From contig NZ_CABPSJ010000001.1 in assembly GCF_902459745.1 (NCBI RefSeq), positions 1,054,001 to 1,118,000 on the forward strand: a stretch of 64,000 bases of DNA. The letters run 5' to 3'. Shown here one piece after another: positions 34,042 through 45,301 of the stretch; the stretch's first letter is position 1; the number at the start of each line of letters is the position of its first letter. This stretch comes from Pandoraea communis. GTDB taxonomy: Bacteria; Pseudomonadota; Gammaproteobacteria; Burkholderiales; Burkholderiaceae. The translations under genes were made by a program, and so were the position numbers. Below the pieces are notes generated by a model that was not told where the DNA came from, searched no databases, and was given only the letters and a program-made list of their open reading frames with translations.

Positions 34042-34587
34042 CTACAACTCGACGACCACGCCGGGATCGAACTGCGGATTAAGGTGTCGCGGCGAGTACC
34101 CGCGCGGATTACAAATGACGCGCGTCCCACGTACGGCGGCATCATCCTTCGGAGACTCGACGTAATCGAAGCTCGTATGCATATGCCCGTGAATCCATAG
34201 ATCGACGGCAGGACCCATCAGATCAGATAGATTCGAAGCGTATGCTGGTGTCAGCGAGTCTCCATCGTACTCAGGATCAACCGACTGAATCGATGGTGCG
34301 TGGTGGCTAATGACGACAGTCTTGCCGTCGAACGGTTCGGCTAGTTTATTGCGCAGCCATGCGCGCGAGACCTCATGGCGACGGACAGTGTCTATTGGAT
34401 AGAGCTTTCGAAACGAGGAGGTCGCTCGAATCAGGCGGAAGTCGCTCATCGAACTTTGAGCGTCTCGCATGCTTACCCCGGGAGACACTTCGCCTTCGTA
34501 CAGCTTGAAATCGGTCCACAGCGTGCAACCGATCAACATCGTGCAGACGCAGATGATGAACGTTGAGTACACGGACAACAGCCACAA
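34042..34587 (-). pseudogene. Metallophosphoesterase fragment (N-terminus lost)
   Basis: The minus strand decodes the C-terminal part of a calcineurin-like phosphoesterase. ISHHAPS supplies metal-binding histidines and WIHGHMHTSFDY the GHxH motif, followed by VICNPRGY and a terminal DPGVVVEL. The N-terminal metal ligands (GDxH, GN motifs) are missing. The first 35 codons of the open frame read as non-homologous sequence, so the gene has been cut upstream and is a remnant. It lies between the SNF2/PLD cassette and the broken integrase, which suggests loss at an insertion event. The stop (TAG) abuts a GTG of the next gene. Confidence 0.75.
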
Positions 34588-34830
34588 CGATATCCGATAT
34601 CACAAAGTCACGGCGATTGAGACTCGGGCACGTGAATACCGCCATATCTACGACATGTTCATGAGCGAAGAGACGCGCAGACGTCTGAACTTGCACTAGG
34701 CCATTCGCAGACCATTCGTAACGAGTGCGCACGTTGGCACGTAACGTTGAAGAGGATGAGCGGCCCCAAAGTGGCTTTGGTGCGATAGAGTCGTCAAATC
34801 CAATCGCGTTTGATAACGGAGGATTCTTCG
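34588..34830. other. Junction between phosphoesterase and integrase remnants
   Basis: About 240 bp with no supported gene. A plus-strand frame (34469-34699, ending RREYRHIYD-like RETRRRLNLH) overlaps the phosphoesterase antisense. It could be a phage or integrase-related scrap, but it has no start signal. GGAGG lies at about 34819, just before the integrase remnant frame. Confidence 0.35.
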
Positions 34831-35256
34831 ATGGTTGACCCGCCCGAAGGGATGAAGCCTTTTCAGGCTGCGCTGCTGCGTGGCGAGATTCAAGTGAAGC
34901 CGGGGGCGGTGCACCCCGACTCGCAAGACGCAAAGTGCAATCCAGCCGAAGACGACGAAAGCGACGCCAACCGTGTGTTCGAGTTTCGCAGCGACGCGGT
35001 TACCAGAGCCTTCGAACGCGCAGTGGCACGCGCCCGCACGCTTTACGTCGATGAGTGCCGTGCGGCCAAACTTAAGCCAGATGGCAAGTTTCTGACCGAC
35101 CTTCGCTTTCACGACTTACGGCACGAGGCGACTTCCCGCTTGGCGTCAATTTTCCCCATGCACTAACTGACAAAGATAACGGGCCACAAAGACCCACGTA
35201 TGTTGATGCGTTACTACCATCCGCGAGCCGAGGATCTAGCAAAGAAACTGCCCTAA
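34831..35256 (+). pseudogene. Tyrosine recombinase (integrase) C-terminal remnant with stop
   Basis: The frame beginning ATG 34831 (GGAGG 8 bp upstream) has about 50 residues of unknown origin (MVDPPEGMKPFQAALLRGE). It then becomes the catalytic domain of a tyrosine recombinase. FRSDAVTRAFERAVARARTLY, DLRFHDLRHEATSRLA (catalytic Arg and HxxR) and FPMH are visible. The next codon is TAA, followed in the same frame by LTKITGHKDPRMLMRYYHPRAEDLAKKLP, with the conserved His and nucleophilic Tyr, up to TAA 35254-35256. A GAA to TAA change explains the stop. It is an inactivated integrase fused to a foreign start, evidence of an earlier mobile element. Confidence 0.82.
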
Positions 35257-35279
35257 CTCCAGGAGCAGCTTGCAGGGCG

Positions 35280-36521
35280 TCATGCCCCCAGATGCCCTCT
35301 CTTGGTGTTCACCTTGCCATCAAGGGCATCGGGAAAACCGTCAGTCGTTCCGCTTGGCTGCACGGCGGGCGCTTGGTGCTTACCGAAAATCCGATCTAGT
35401 GTCGCTGGTATCAGGGCGGTATTGGACTGACGGATGGCGGCGTGCTTGACCTTGAGAGCGCCGATACTCCCTTTCAGGTCGCGCAATTTTGTCTGCACCG
35501 GCATGGGAGGTACAGACATTTCATATTCGAGGAAAACCGAAGGTTGCAGACGGCGGCGGCGAATATTTGTGCCGCCGCTCAGAGCTGCAAGCTGCGGCCA
35601 GACCGACGGCGTGCGGAAATAAATGTCTAACACTTCAGGAAGGACTGCTTTGGTATTCACGGTGAAAACGGGAAATTCCGGCGAAACAACCATGCCATCG
35701 CACTCCGGTGGAACAACGCCGAGCGCGCCTTCCCAAGCCATCAATTTCGGATAGGTGAAATCGCCAGCCTTAACAGTACTCAATCGCTCGTAGGCGAAAT
35801 CGCTGCCACTTTTCACCGCGCTGGTGAATACGCCGCGCCCGAAGGAATATACACCAGCGAAGCGGTATTCCCGTGTGTTGTCCACGGCCACATCGGTCGA
35901 CCGCAACGACACCAACTCTGACATCTTCCGTTTTTCATAGCAATCCGCTTGTTCGCCAAACATGTAAGAGCGAATCAGCGCATCGGCATCTGCTTCTACC
36001 GCGTCCAGATGCGCGTTGAGTTGGGTCGTCTTGTTGCTCAACTCGCCCAGCTTGGCGACGATAGCGCGTTGTTCTGGCAGCGGTGGGAGTGGAATTTCGA
36101 TTGCAAGGAATTCACCGGGCTTGATGCGATTCTTTCCGCTAGTACCTTGCGCCTTCTCGTCACACGCTCGCCAAAAACCACGCCACTTGGTGATCAGTCG
36201 CATCCACGCAGGCAAAATCCTCTCGCCATCGAGCGTATACGTTGGAAATTCCGTGCTGACGTAGCCGCCACAAAGTTCCGTCGTGGCAACTGCCACGCTG
36301 CCGTTCCGCGCCCAAATCTTGTTGACTATGAGGTCATCAGACTCGATCCGGTTGAAGTTGGAGTACTTCGTGTTCGCACCATCAATGCTTTCGCGTTCGT
36401 AAGCACCTTCACCCCACAACCGAACACCAATTTGTCGATAAATAGTTCCAGCCTGCGGCGCTTCAAACCGCAGCGCAGGCTGGCAAACATCCCCAAGCGG
36501 AACCAAAGGCCAGTCGCTCAT
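35280..36521 (-). CDS. hsdS: Type I restriction-modification specificity subunit HsdS
   Basis: 413 residues with two target-recognition regions separated by conserved segments. The N-terminal WPLVPLGDVC and the central PLPPLPEQRAIVAKL motif are typical of HsdS, with a coiled spacer following (about 155-200, ELSNKTTQLNAHLDAVEADAD). A second TRD follows. The last portion is somewhat shorter than usual and ends with an unusual NTKRGHLGA. The start overlaps hsdM by 4 bp (ATGA). It decides the DNA sequence recognised by the HsdR-HsdM complex and is the fastest-evolving member. Confidence 0.88.
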   Translation of the reverse strand: MSDWPLVPLGDVCQPALRFEAPQAGTIYRQIGVRLWGEGAYERESIDGANTKYSNFNRIESDDLIVNKIWARNGSVAVATTELCGGYVSTEFPTYTLDGERILPAWMRLITKWRGFWRACDEKAQGTSGKNRIKPGEFLAIEIPLPPLPEQRAIVAKLGELSNKTTQLNAHLDAVEADADALIRSYMFGEQADCYEKRKMSELVSLRSTDVAVDNTREYRFAGVYSFGRGVFTSAVKSGSDFAYERLSTVKAGDFTYPKLMAWEGALGVVPPECDGMVVSPEFPVFTVNTKAVLPEVLDIYFRTPSVWPQLAALSGGTNIRRRRLQPSVFLEYEMSVPPMPVQTKLRDLKGSIGALKVKHAAIRQSNTALIPATLDRIFGKHQAPAVQPSGTTDGFPDALDGKVNTKRGHLGA

Positions 36522-38110
36522 GCTGTCACCTTGCCGACCAGCGTTTCGATTTCACCCAGCAGGCGCAACACCTCGACCTCGTGCTCACGCATCCGCGCCA
36601 CCAGCTCCTCAGGCGCAATGTGCTCCAACTCCTGCTTGATATTCGGATTTTTCACATCGAGGTTGTAGCCGCGTGCAGCAACGTTGCTTGCGCTGACCTT
36701 CCACGCCTGCTGTGTTTCCTTTCGGTCGGCCCACCACGCTAGGCATTCAGCGAACTCCTCGAACTGCATGGGCGCAGTCTTGGAGTATTTCTTGCGGCCT
36801 TCCGGCAGCGGGATTTCGTAATACCAAATGTCCTGCGTCGGCTCGCCGCGCTGGAAGAACAGCAGGTTGGCCGGAATATCGGTGTATGGCGCGAACACGC
36901 CCTGCGGTAGCCGCACAACGGTGTGCAGGTTGAAATCCTTGAGCAATTGCTCCTTGATGACCGCCGCCACGCCATCGGCGAACAGGGTGCCATTGGGCAC
37001 CACCACCGCCGCCCGACCGCCATGCTCGGCGCGGTGCGCCTTTATGTGTCCAAGCTTCGGCACCATCACATCCTTGAAGCGCAGCTTGCGCATGATGTAT
37101 TGCAGGAACAGCAGCGCGGTTTCGCTGGTTTGCATGTTCGGCGGGAAGTTCGCCTTGATGCCCGCCTCTTCCTCACCGCCGAACGGCGGGTTGGTCAGGA
37201 TCACGTCCACGCGCTCATTGTGGCCGATGTCGTTGAGCTTGATGTCCAGAGTGTTGCCGTACCCGATTTGCGGCGTTTCCAGCCCGTGCAGCAGCAGGTT
37301 CATTTCAGCCAGCATGTACGGCAGCGGCTTGGCTTCCTTGCCGTACAGCGTGTCGTTCTGCAACATCGCGCGCAGCTTCAGGTCCTTGCCGACCTGCGTG
37401 CGCAGATGTTCGTAGGCTTCAACCAGAAAGCCGCCCGTGCCGCACGCCGGGTCGAGCACAGCTTCGCCCAAGCGCGGATCGGTCACTTGCACCATGAAAC
37501 GCACAACCGGACGCGGCGTGTAGAACTCGCCGGAATCGCCTGCCGCGTCGCGCATCTCGCGCAACATGGATTCGTACAGGTGCGAGAGGGTGTGGATTTC
37601 CTCGCTGGAGGTGAAGTGGATGGCGTTGATTTTGTTGAATACGTCACGCAGCAGGTAGCCACTGACCATGCGGTTCTGCACGCCCTTGAACACGTTAGCG
37701 ATGACCCGGCGCTGGCCGTTGCGGTCGTCGCGGTCGCCCTGCCCGCGCAGATAGGCGAACAAGCCTCGCCCTCGCTTGCCATCCGGGCGCACGGCTTCGT
37801 CGTTGCTCAGGAACGCGAGCAGTTCATCTCCATTGATGCCATCGGGCTTGGCCGCCCAATCGCGCCAGCGATATGGCGCTTCGATGAGCGGTTCGTAGTC
37901 TTCGCCATCGAGCGCGGCGGCGTCTTCGCGTGCTTGCTCAAGGTCATCCAGGAACTTCAGGAACATCACCCACGTCAGCAGAGGCAGACGGTCGGCATCG
38001 CCGTTCAGGCCCTTGTCCTTGCGCAAAATCTGACGCACGGACTTGATGAGGGCGGAAAGCTGTTGCGCTGTGGTTTGCGCAGGTTTTTCGGTTTTTGCTT
38101 TACGAGCCAT
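36518..38110 (-). CDS. hsdM: Type I restriction-modification methyltransferase HsdM
   Basis: 530-residue adenine-N6 methyltransferase subunit. The N-terminal helical domain (about 10-170) is followed by the SAM-binding motif DPACGTGGF (220-228) and catalytic NPPF (307-310), with EFYTPRPVV (195-203) typical of HsdM. Together with HsdS it methylates the host recognition site, and it is also part of the restriction complex. It lies 12 bp after hsdR and overlaps hsdS by 4 bp. The length and motifs indicate an intact gene. Confidence 0.93.
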   Translation of the reverse strand: MARKAKTEKPAQTTAQQLSALIKSVRQILRKDKGLNGDADRLPLLTWVMFLKFLDDLEQAREDAAALDGEDYEPLIEAPYRWRDWAAKPDGINGDELLAFLSNDEAVRPDGKRGRGLFAYLRGQGDRDDRNGQRRVIANVFKGVQNRMVSGYLLRDVFNKINAIHFTSSEEIHTLSHLYESMLREMRDAAGDSGEFYTPRPVVRFMVQVTDPRLGEAVLDPACGTGGFLVEAYEHLRTQVGKDLKLRAMLQNDTLYGKEAKPLPYMLAEMNLLLHGLETPQIGYGNTLDIKLNDIGHNERVDVILTNPPFGGEEEAGIKANFPPNMQTSETALLFLQYIMRKLRFKDVMVPKLGHIKAHRAEHGGRAAVVVPNGTLFADGVAAVIKEQLLKDFNLHTVVRLPQGVFAPYTDIPANLLFFQRGEPTQDIWYYEIPLPEGRKKYSKTAPMQFEEFAECLAWWADRKETQQAWKVSASNVAARGYNLDVKNPNIKQELEHIAPEELVARMREHEVEVLRLLGEIETLVGKVTA

Positions 38111-38122
38111 AATTTCTTTCGT

Positions 38123-40777
38123 TTACTGATACAAAGCCGACTGCAAACTGCCAAATGCCGCGCGCAGTGCTTTCGGGCCACCAAAATAAGCGGCGATTTC
38201 AGAAGGTTTGCCGAAGCTGTCGAAGGGCTCCACCGCCAGCAATTCGGAAGGTTTTTCGAACTTGGCAAGGCCGCGCTCGATATATCGATCAACTACCAGG
38301 CCAAGGATTTCGCGCGCGATGTCACCGTATTGCGCGAACAAGTTGGGATGCAGCCTCCTCGCGCGCTCGGCCCGCTCGCGGCGGGTCAACAGAGGTGCAT
38401 TCCATGCCAGATGACACAGCAAGTCCAGCGGATCGGCATCGGGTTGGCCGGTCGCGGCGATGAGCTCATCGAAACTGATGTGACGCTCAGCCAGTTCGTG
38501 CAGCACTTCGGCACGGGTGTCCGGCGTCGCCCATGCGCTTTCCAGTTCCTCGCGGGTGGGGAACAGCGAACGCACAGAGCGCGCAGTGTATTCGGTATAG
38601 CGCACCACTTGCAGCTTCTTGCCGTCTGCGTCGAGGTCATAAACCAGATGGCCGATGACTTCGACGTCGCCACCATCGACGTAATATTTGCGCGGTTCGG
38701 TCGGCTCGTCGACGCCGCCGATTTCGCCGCCTTCGCCTGTTTCGGATTCCTCATCGGCGCTATCGGCCGCAGGAATGTCCAACTGCTCCGGCTCGCTACT
38801 TTCGGTGACGTTGCCGTCATCGTCTACTGTCTGTTCTTCCAATAGCGCCGGGAAGCCGTCGAAATCCGGGTCGGCGAAGTGCTGGGTTGCCGTGCCGGTG
38901 TAGTCGATGATATTAAAAAACTCTTTGCCGTAGTCAACACGCAAGCGCGTCCCTCGCCCGATGATCTGCTTGAACTCAGATTGCGAACCAACGACGCGGG
39001 CGAGCACCACGTTCTTCACCGTGGCCGCGTCCACGCCAGTCGTGAGCATTTGCGAACTCGTCAGGATGGTCGGGGTCGGCTTGTCTAGGTCCTGAAAATT
39101 AGCGAGGTAGGCGAGGCCTATGTCACCCTCGTCACTGGTAACACGGCACACATAGTCCGGGTACTCCTTCACCAAGTCGGCGTTGATGTTCACCAACTCC
39201 TGCCGCATTTCGGAAGCATGTTCCTGATCGACACAGAACACGATGGTCTTCGCGAAGCGGTCGCTACCACGCATGAAGCCAGTCAGGTGCTTGGCGATAG
39301 CCTTGGTGCGAGCACGTAAAGCGACGACGCGCTCGAAGTCCTTGGTTTGGTACTCGTCGTCGGGAATGGCTCTGCCATACCGATCAACCTCGCCTCGGGT
39401 CGGTCGCCAGCCTGCGGCGTCGGCGTTAGTGATAATGCGATGCACACGATACGGTGCGAGAAAACCGTCCTCGATACCTTGCTTCAGGCTGTATAGGTAA
39501 ACCGGATTACCAAAGTAATCGTAGGTGTCCCGAGACTCGTCGCGCAACGGCGTGGCGGTCATGCCGAAGTGGGCTGCGTCGGAAAAGTAGTCCAGCACTC
39601 TTCGCCATGTGCTCTCGTCGCGGGCTGCGCCGCGATGGCACTCGTCGATGATGACGAGGTCGAAGAAATCAGGACGATATTGGCGGAAAACGTCCTCATT
39701 CGCTGTCGTCAGTGCCTGATAGATACCAAAATACATGTCGCGCGCCTGGCTGGCATCGCCGCTACTGATCTTATGGCGCGCATCGCCGAAGTGGATGAAG
39801 TCCTTGTCCTTCGGGTCGTCCACCAGAATGTTGCGGTCAGCGAGAAACAGGATTTTCGGGCGGCGATATTCACCATTGCGATTCCACCGGCTGTTCCAGA
39901 GTTTCCAGCACACCTGAAAGGCGACACTGGTTTTACCTGTGCCGGTGGCGAGCGTCGCCAGCACGCGCTTCTTTCCAGACAGGATGGCCTCGACCACGGA
40001 GCGGATGGTCGCGTCTTGGTAGTAGCGTGGCGTCTTGCCGGAGACGAGGTTGTACGGCTCCAACAGAGTTTGCTGTGCGGTTTCCGTAAGCCCTGTGGAT
40101 TGATTCAAGCGCGTCCATAGCTCTTCGGGCGTAGGGTAACGTTCAACTTCGCGTTCAGTACCTTTGGTGTAGTCGATCTCGATGATGCGCTGACCGTTGG
40201 TGGCATAGGCGAAGCGCAGATTCATCATTTGCGCGTATTCGCGAGCCTGCTGCACGCCATTCTCGGCAGGCAACCCGGTTTCCTTGGCCTCGACCACCGC
40301 AACTGGGAAATCGCGGCGGTAGTAGAGGATGTAGTCCGGCTTGCGCACCTTCGCCCGCCGCGCCTTGCCACCGATCAGCAGGATGCGCCCATCTGTAATC
40401 GACCTCTGCTCGCCAATGGCATAGGGAGCGTCGCCCCAGCCTGCATCTTGCAAAGCAAGGGTGACGTACTCGCGGCATGTGTCGGCTTCGGTCAATGCCG
40501 CTCCCCTAGCTTTGTTTATATCGATGTCAGCGCTAATCTTGGTACTTGTCGCTCGATTTTTCTCCATATGTTGTCGAGCAGTTTCGACTCTTAATTTGTC
40601 TGCTGCTGTCTTAGCCAGCAAATATGCCTCTTCCGCCATTTTTCCCGCGAGCTCTAAAGATGCGTCCGACTTCGTGTCGTCGAGCAGATCCTTTTCCGGC
40701 GCTTGGAGAAGTTCGTCGATATAAAGGTCCGCAATCAGCCTGATTTTGCTATGGGGGTCCGTTGGCTTAATCGTCAT
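38123..40777 (-). CDS. hsdR: Type I restriction endonuclease/helicase HsdR
   Basis: 884-residue motor and nuclease subunit. An N-terminal PD-(D/E)XK core is visible (D149, E164-x-K166, in PDYILYY...VVEAK). The helicase has Walker A ATGTGKT (278-284), DECH box (379-382), TATPL and a C-terminal GRGTRL motif VI, and a C-terminal domain that binds the methyltransferase. The translation starts GTG-ATG. I favour the ATG at 40777, which has GGGGAG 8 bp upstream and overlaps the upstream stop by one base. It is intact. Its length (about 885) is nearer to EcoEI/EcoR124-like families than to the longer EcoKI type. Confidence 0.93.
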   Translation of the reverse strand: MTIKPTDPHSKIRLIADLYIDELLQAPEKDLLDDTKSDASLELAGKMAEEAYLLAKTAADKLRVETARQHMEKNRATSTKISADIDINKARGAALTEADTCREYVTLALQDAGWGDAPYAIGEQRSITDGRILLIGGKARRAKVRKPDYILYYRRDFPVAVVEAKETGLPAENGVQQAREYAQMMNLRFAYATNGQRIIEIDYTKGTEREVERYPTPEELWTRLNQSTGLTETAQQTLLEPYNLVSGKTPRYYQDATIRSVVEAILSGKKRVLATLATGTGKTSVAFQVCWKLWNSRWNRNGEYRRPKILFLADRNILVDDPKDKDFIHFGDARHKISSGDASQARDMYFGIYQALTTANEDVFRQYRPDFFDLVIIDECHRGAARDESTWRRVLDYFSDAAHFGMTATPLRDESRDTYDYFGNPVYLYSLKQGIEDGFLAPYRVHRIITNADAAGWRPTRGEVDRYGRAIPDDEYQTKDFERVVALRARTKAIAKHLTGFMRGSDRFAKTIVFCVDQEHASEMRQELVNINADLVKEYPDYVCRVTSDEGDIGLAYLANFQDLDKPTPTILTSSQMLTTGVDAATVKNVVLARVVGSQSEFKQIIGRGTRLRVDYGKEFFNIIDYTGTATQHFADPDFDGFPALLEEQTVDDDGNVTESSEPEQLDIPAADSADEESETGEGGEIGGVDEPTEPRKYYVDGGDVEVIGHLVYDLDADGKKLQVVRYTEYTARSVRSLFPTREELESAWATPDTRAEVLHELAERHISFDELIAATGQPDADPLDLLCHLAWNAPLLTRRERAERARRLHPNLFAQYGDIAREILGLVVDRYIERGLAKFEKPSELLAVEPFDSFGKPSEIAAYFGGPKALRAAFGSLQSALYQ

Positions 40778-41343
40778 CACACATTCTCCCCAAGGTTCAG
40801 CTTGTCTAGCCGGCGCCGGATCAACCGCAACACGCTTGCATATTGCACCGGTCCGAGTCCTGTCATCGACTGGATTTCGTGAGGAGTCAGGCCGTCCGCC
40901 TGTCCCGACAAGACTACCTGGGCCATCTTGTGGTCACCGAACATTTTGTCGATCGCAACCAGCGTCTGATTTGCAAGCAAAATTTCGTCGGGCGTCGCCT
41001 TGTCGTGTTGGTGGACCAGAAGTTGTGCCTGCGCTTCATCGTCGGCATCGACGATGACGGCCTGTGCAAGTACATCTCTACCCCGTGCCTTAAGAATCGC
41101 ATCCTGATGGCTCCGCATCGCATTAACAAGAAAAACCATCACGGGAACGCTACGGGGGCAGCGCCGCTTGCCTGCCAAGGCGCGGGTAAGTGTCTCTTGC
41201 AGCAGGTCTTTCCCTTCGAGAGCCAATCCCCAGCATAGAGCGTCAGCGGCCCTGCCGAGCTTGATCCAGTCTCCCGGCAAAAAAGTATCAAGCGCACTTT
41301 TCAGCTCATCCGTCGAAAAGACGCCTTCTTGTACGTCAGTCAT
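40777..41343 (-). CDS. Sigma-70-like protein heading the type I R-M operon
   Basis: 188-residue protein. The pattern GKDLLQETLTRALAGKRRCP and VFLVNAMRSHQD resembles region 2 of sigma-70/ECF factors. The C-terminal LTPHEIQSMTGLGPVQYASVLRLIRRRLDKL resembles a region 4 helix-turn-helix. It is followed directly by hsdR, with stop/start overlap (TGATG), so translation is coupled. It may serve as a transcription regulator of the R-M genes, setting when restriction appears, or be a sigma-like accessory. No membrane or signal segment is present. The family is recalled from sequence style, without a search. Confidence 0.55.
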   Translation of the reverse strand: MTDVQEGVFSTDELKSALDTFLPGDWIKLGRAADALCWGLALEGKDLLQETLTRALAGKRRCPRSVPVMVFLVNAMRSHQDAILKARGRDVLAQAVIVDADDEAQAQLLVHQHDKATPDEILLANQTLVAIDKMFGDHKMAQVVLSGQADGLTPHEIQSMTGLGPVQYASVLRLIRRRLDKLNLGENV

Positions 41344-41504
41344 CCGGCCCCTCTATATATCTAGGCTCTCCCGTTAGCCCGTACAGACATCCGAAAGAAT
41401 ATTTTGATCGGAATGTCTGCGGCCACTTTTTTTGCAGCCATCACTAGTGAGGACGTCGTTTTCGCTTCCTCACAACACCGGAATTTAACATTAAGGAAAT
41501 CGCT
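41344..41504. promoter_or_regulatory. Divergent promoter region between R-M operon and DUF3892 gene
   Basis: 161 bp shared by the minus-strand sigma-like/hsd operon and the plus-strand DUF3892 gene. TATATATC and AT-rich stretches are visible, along with a GACATTCCGAT-type inverted repeat pair (GACATCCGA at about 41388 and TCGGAATGTC at about 41409). It may hold operator sites of the sigma-like protein. Confidence 0.35.
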
Positions 41505-41786
41505 ATGGCAGACGTCCAGATCACCTGCATCACCAAATCCGTTCCGCATGGAAGTCATGAACACATTACTCACGTGGGTAATCGCGCGGGTAACTGGAAA
41601 TGGCCCGTCGAGAAAGTAATCAACAGCATCGACAATAAGACCAATACATTCTTCGTTCAGGATCCGCGCTCGGGCAAGCGCGCGACCGTTGGCGTGATAC
41701 GTCCCACCGGCCAGCGACCGTACCTGCGGACCTATGCTGACGGGGTGTGGAATGACAACCTCCTCGCCCAGTCGCAATGCGTCTAG
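41505..41786 (+). CDS. DUF3892 domain protein
   Basis: 93 residues. MADVQITCITKSVPHGSHEHITHVG, then VINSIDNKTNTFFVQDP and YLRTYADGVWNDNLL, is the DUF3892 pattern, a small domain of unknown function often encoded in accessory regions. AAGGAA precedes the ATG. It is followed 70 bp later by a second small plus-strand gene. It is divergent from the R-M operon and upstream of gyrB's terminator. Confidence 0.8.
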   Translation: MADVQITCITKSVPHGSHEHITHVGNRAGNWKWPVEKVINSIDNKTNTFFVQDPRSGKRATVGVIRPTGQRPYLRTYADGVWNDNLLAQSQCV

Positions 41787-41856
41787 CAGGCTACGAGCTG
41801 CTTACCATGAGCAAGGCGGTATCGCCATCTTGCAATCATCTTTACAAGGACGGCAT

Positions 41857-42138
41857 ATGCCACGCTATCGAGTTGCTCACGTTCGGGAACAGGGGATTGA
41901 CCTGATTATCATCCCGTTGGCCAGCGATTTTGGCCATAAGGGAGGTGCGGTACAGCAAGAAATCATGGCAGAACTGCAGGTCCGCGCTCGAGCTGCCGGT
42001 CTGGCCGGAACGGTAGTGCCAGTATGGAATTCCGGTGGCCGGTCGAACTTCATCGCGCCAACAAACTGGCATCCATTTTTCCGAACCCTGAGCCCGGCAA
42101 CAATTGAAGCCAGCGTTAACAAGGAGATTTACTGGTGA
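41857..42138 (+). CDS. Small protein of unknown function, downstream of DUF3892
   Basis: 93 residues from ATG 41857 (AAGGA 8 bp upstream). The earlier part of the open frame overlaps the DUF3892 gene and is not coding. It reads MPRYRVAHVREQGIDLIIIPLASDFGHKGG, then VPVWNSGGRSNFIAPTNWHPFFRTL. It has no signal or membrane segment and the family was not recognised. It probably forms a two-gene unit with the DUF3892 protein. Confidence 0.6.
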   Translation: MPRYRVAHVREQGIDLIIIPLASDFGHKGGAVQQEIMAELQVRARAAGLAGTVVPVWNSGGRSNFIAPTNWHPFFRTLSPATIEASVNKEIYW

Positions 42139-42469
42139 TCTGGCAGCTGCACCCATCGCGCTGATCGGCGCAGATCCACTAGACGCGGATCCGCGCCACC
42201 TCATCACAGCTGGTGTCGTCTCGATGCTTGATAGAGCCGCGTGGCGTGCTTCTAGGAGTGGTTCGCCATCGCAGCACATTCTCGAAGATATCTCCCGTTT
42301 TTCAGGTAGGCCATTGCGCGAAACGTGCGATGACCGGGTTTTCGTGCCGTGTACCGCCCACCTTTTTGTAAGCGCACCGCAGCCGCCTATTCTCGAAATA
42401 GACTTCCTCAACCTTCCGTCATCTTCGCCGTTGATCGCAGATTGTCCTTGCCATCGGGGCCACGCGAAA
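42139..42469. other. Intergenic region, no supported gene
   Basis: About 330 bp between the small plus-strand gene and gyrB's terminator. Overlapping open frames exist on both strands (for example 42104-42679 plus). None has a plausible start signal or domain, and they cross gyrB's terminator. I see nothing here beyond spacer DNA. Confidence 0.4.
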
Positions 42470-42470
42470 A

Positions 42471-42489
42471 AAAGCCCGCTCGAGGCGGG
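42471..42489 (-). terminator. Rho-independent terminator of gyrB
   Basis: On the minus strand, AGCCCGC, loop of five, GCGGGCT, then a run of seven T (the A run just upstream on the plus strand). It lies about 155 bp after the gyrB stop, in the correct orientation to end gyrB transcription. Confidence 0.85.
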
Positions 42490-42644
42490 CTTCCAACAGG
42501 TCACGGCGAAAGACAACGTCTTGACAACTCGGTCATCTTTTTTGACTACGAACAATGTAGGGCAGTCGTACCAACTTTGTCGTACAGTCGCAAAACTGTG
42601 GCGCCAGTCGCACATACTCTGGCGCCCTACGGGCACACCATCAA

Positions 42645-45301
<2,657 letters not shown>

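Noticed and set aside
36923-38845. Plus-strand open frame of 640 codons over hsdM/hsdR
   Set aside because: It is the antisense of two clear type I R-M genes, with composition typical of high-GC shadow frames and no start signal.
41361-41777. Minus-strand 138-codon frame over the DUF3892 gene
   Set aside because: Antisense to a gene with clear DUF3892 signature on the plus strand.
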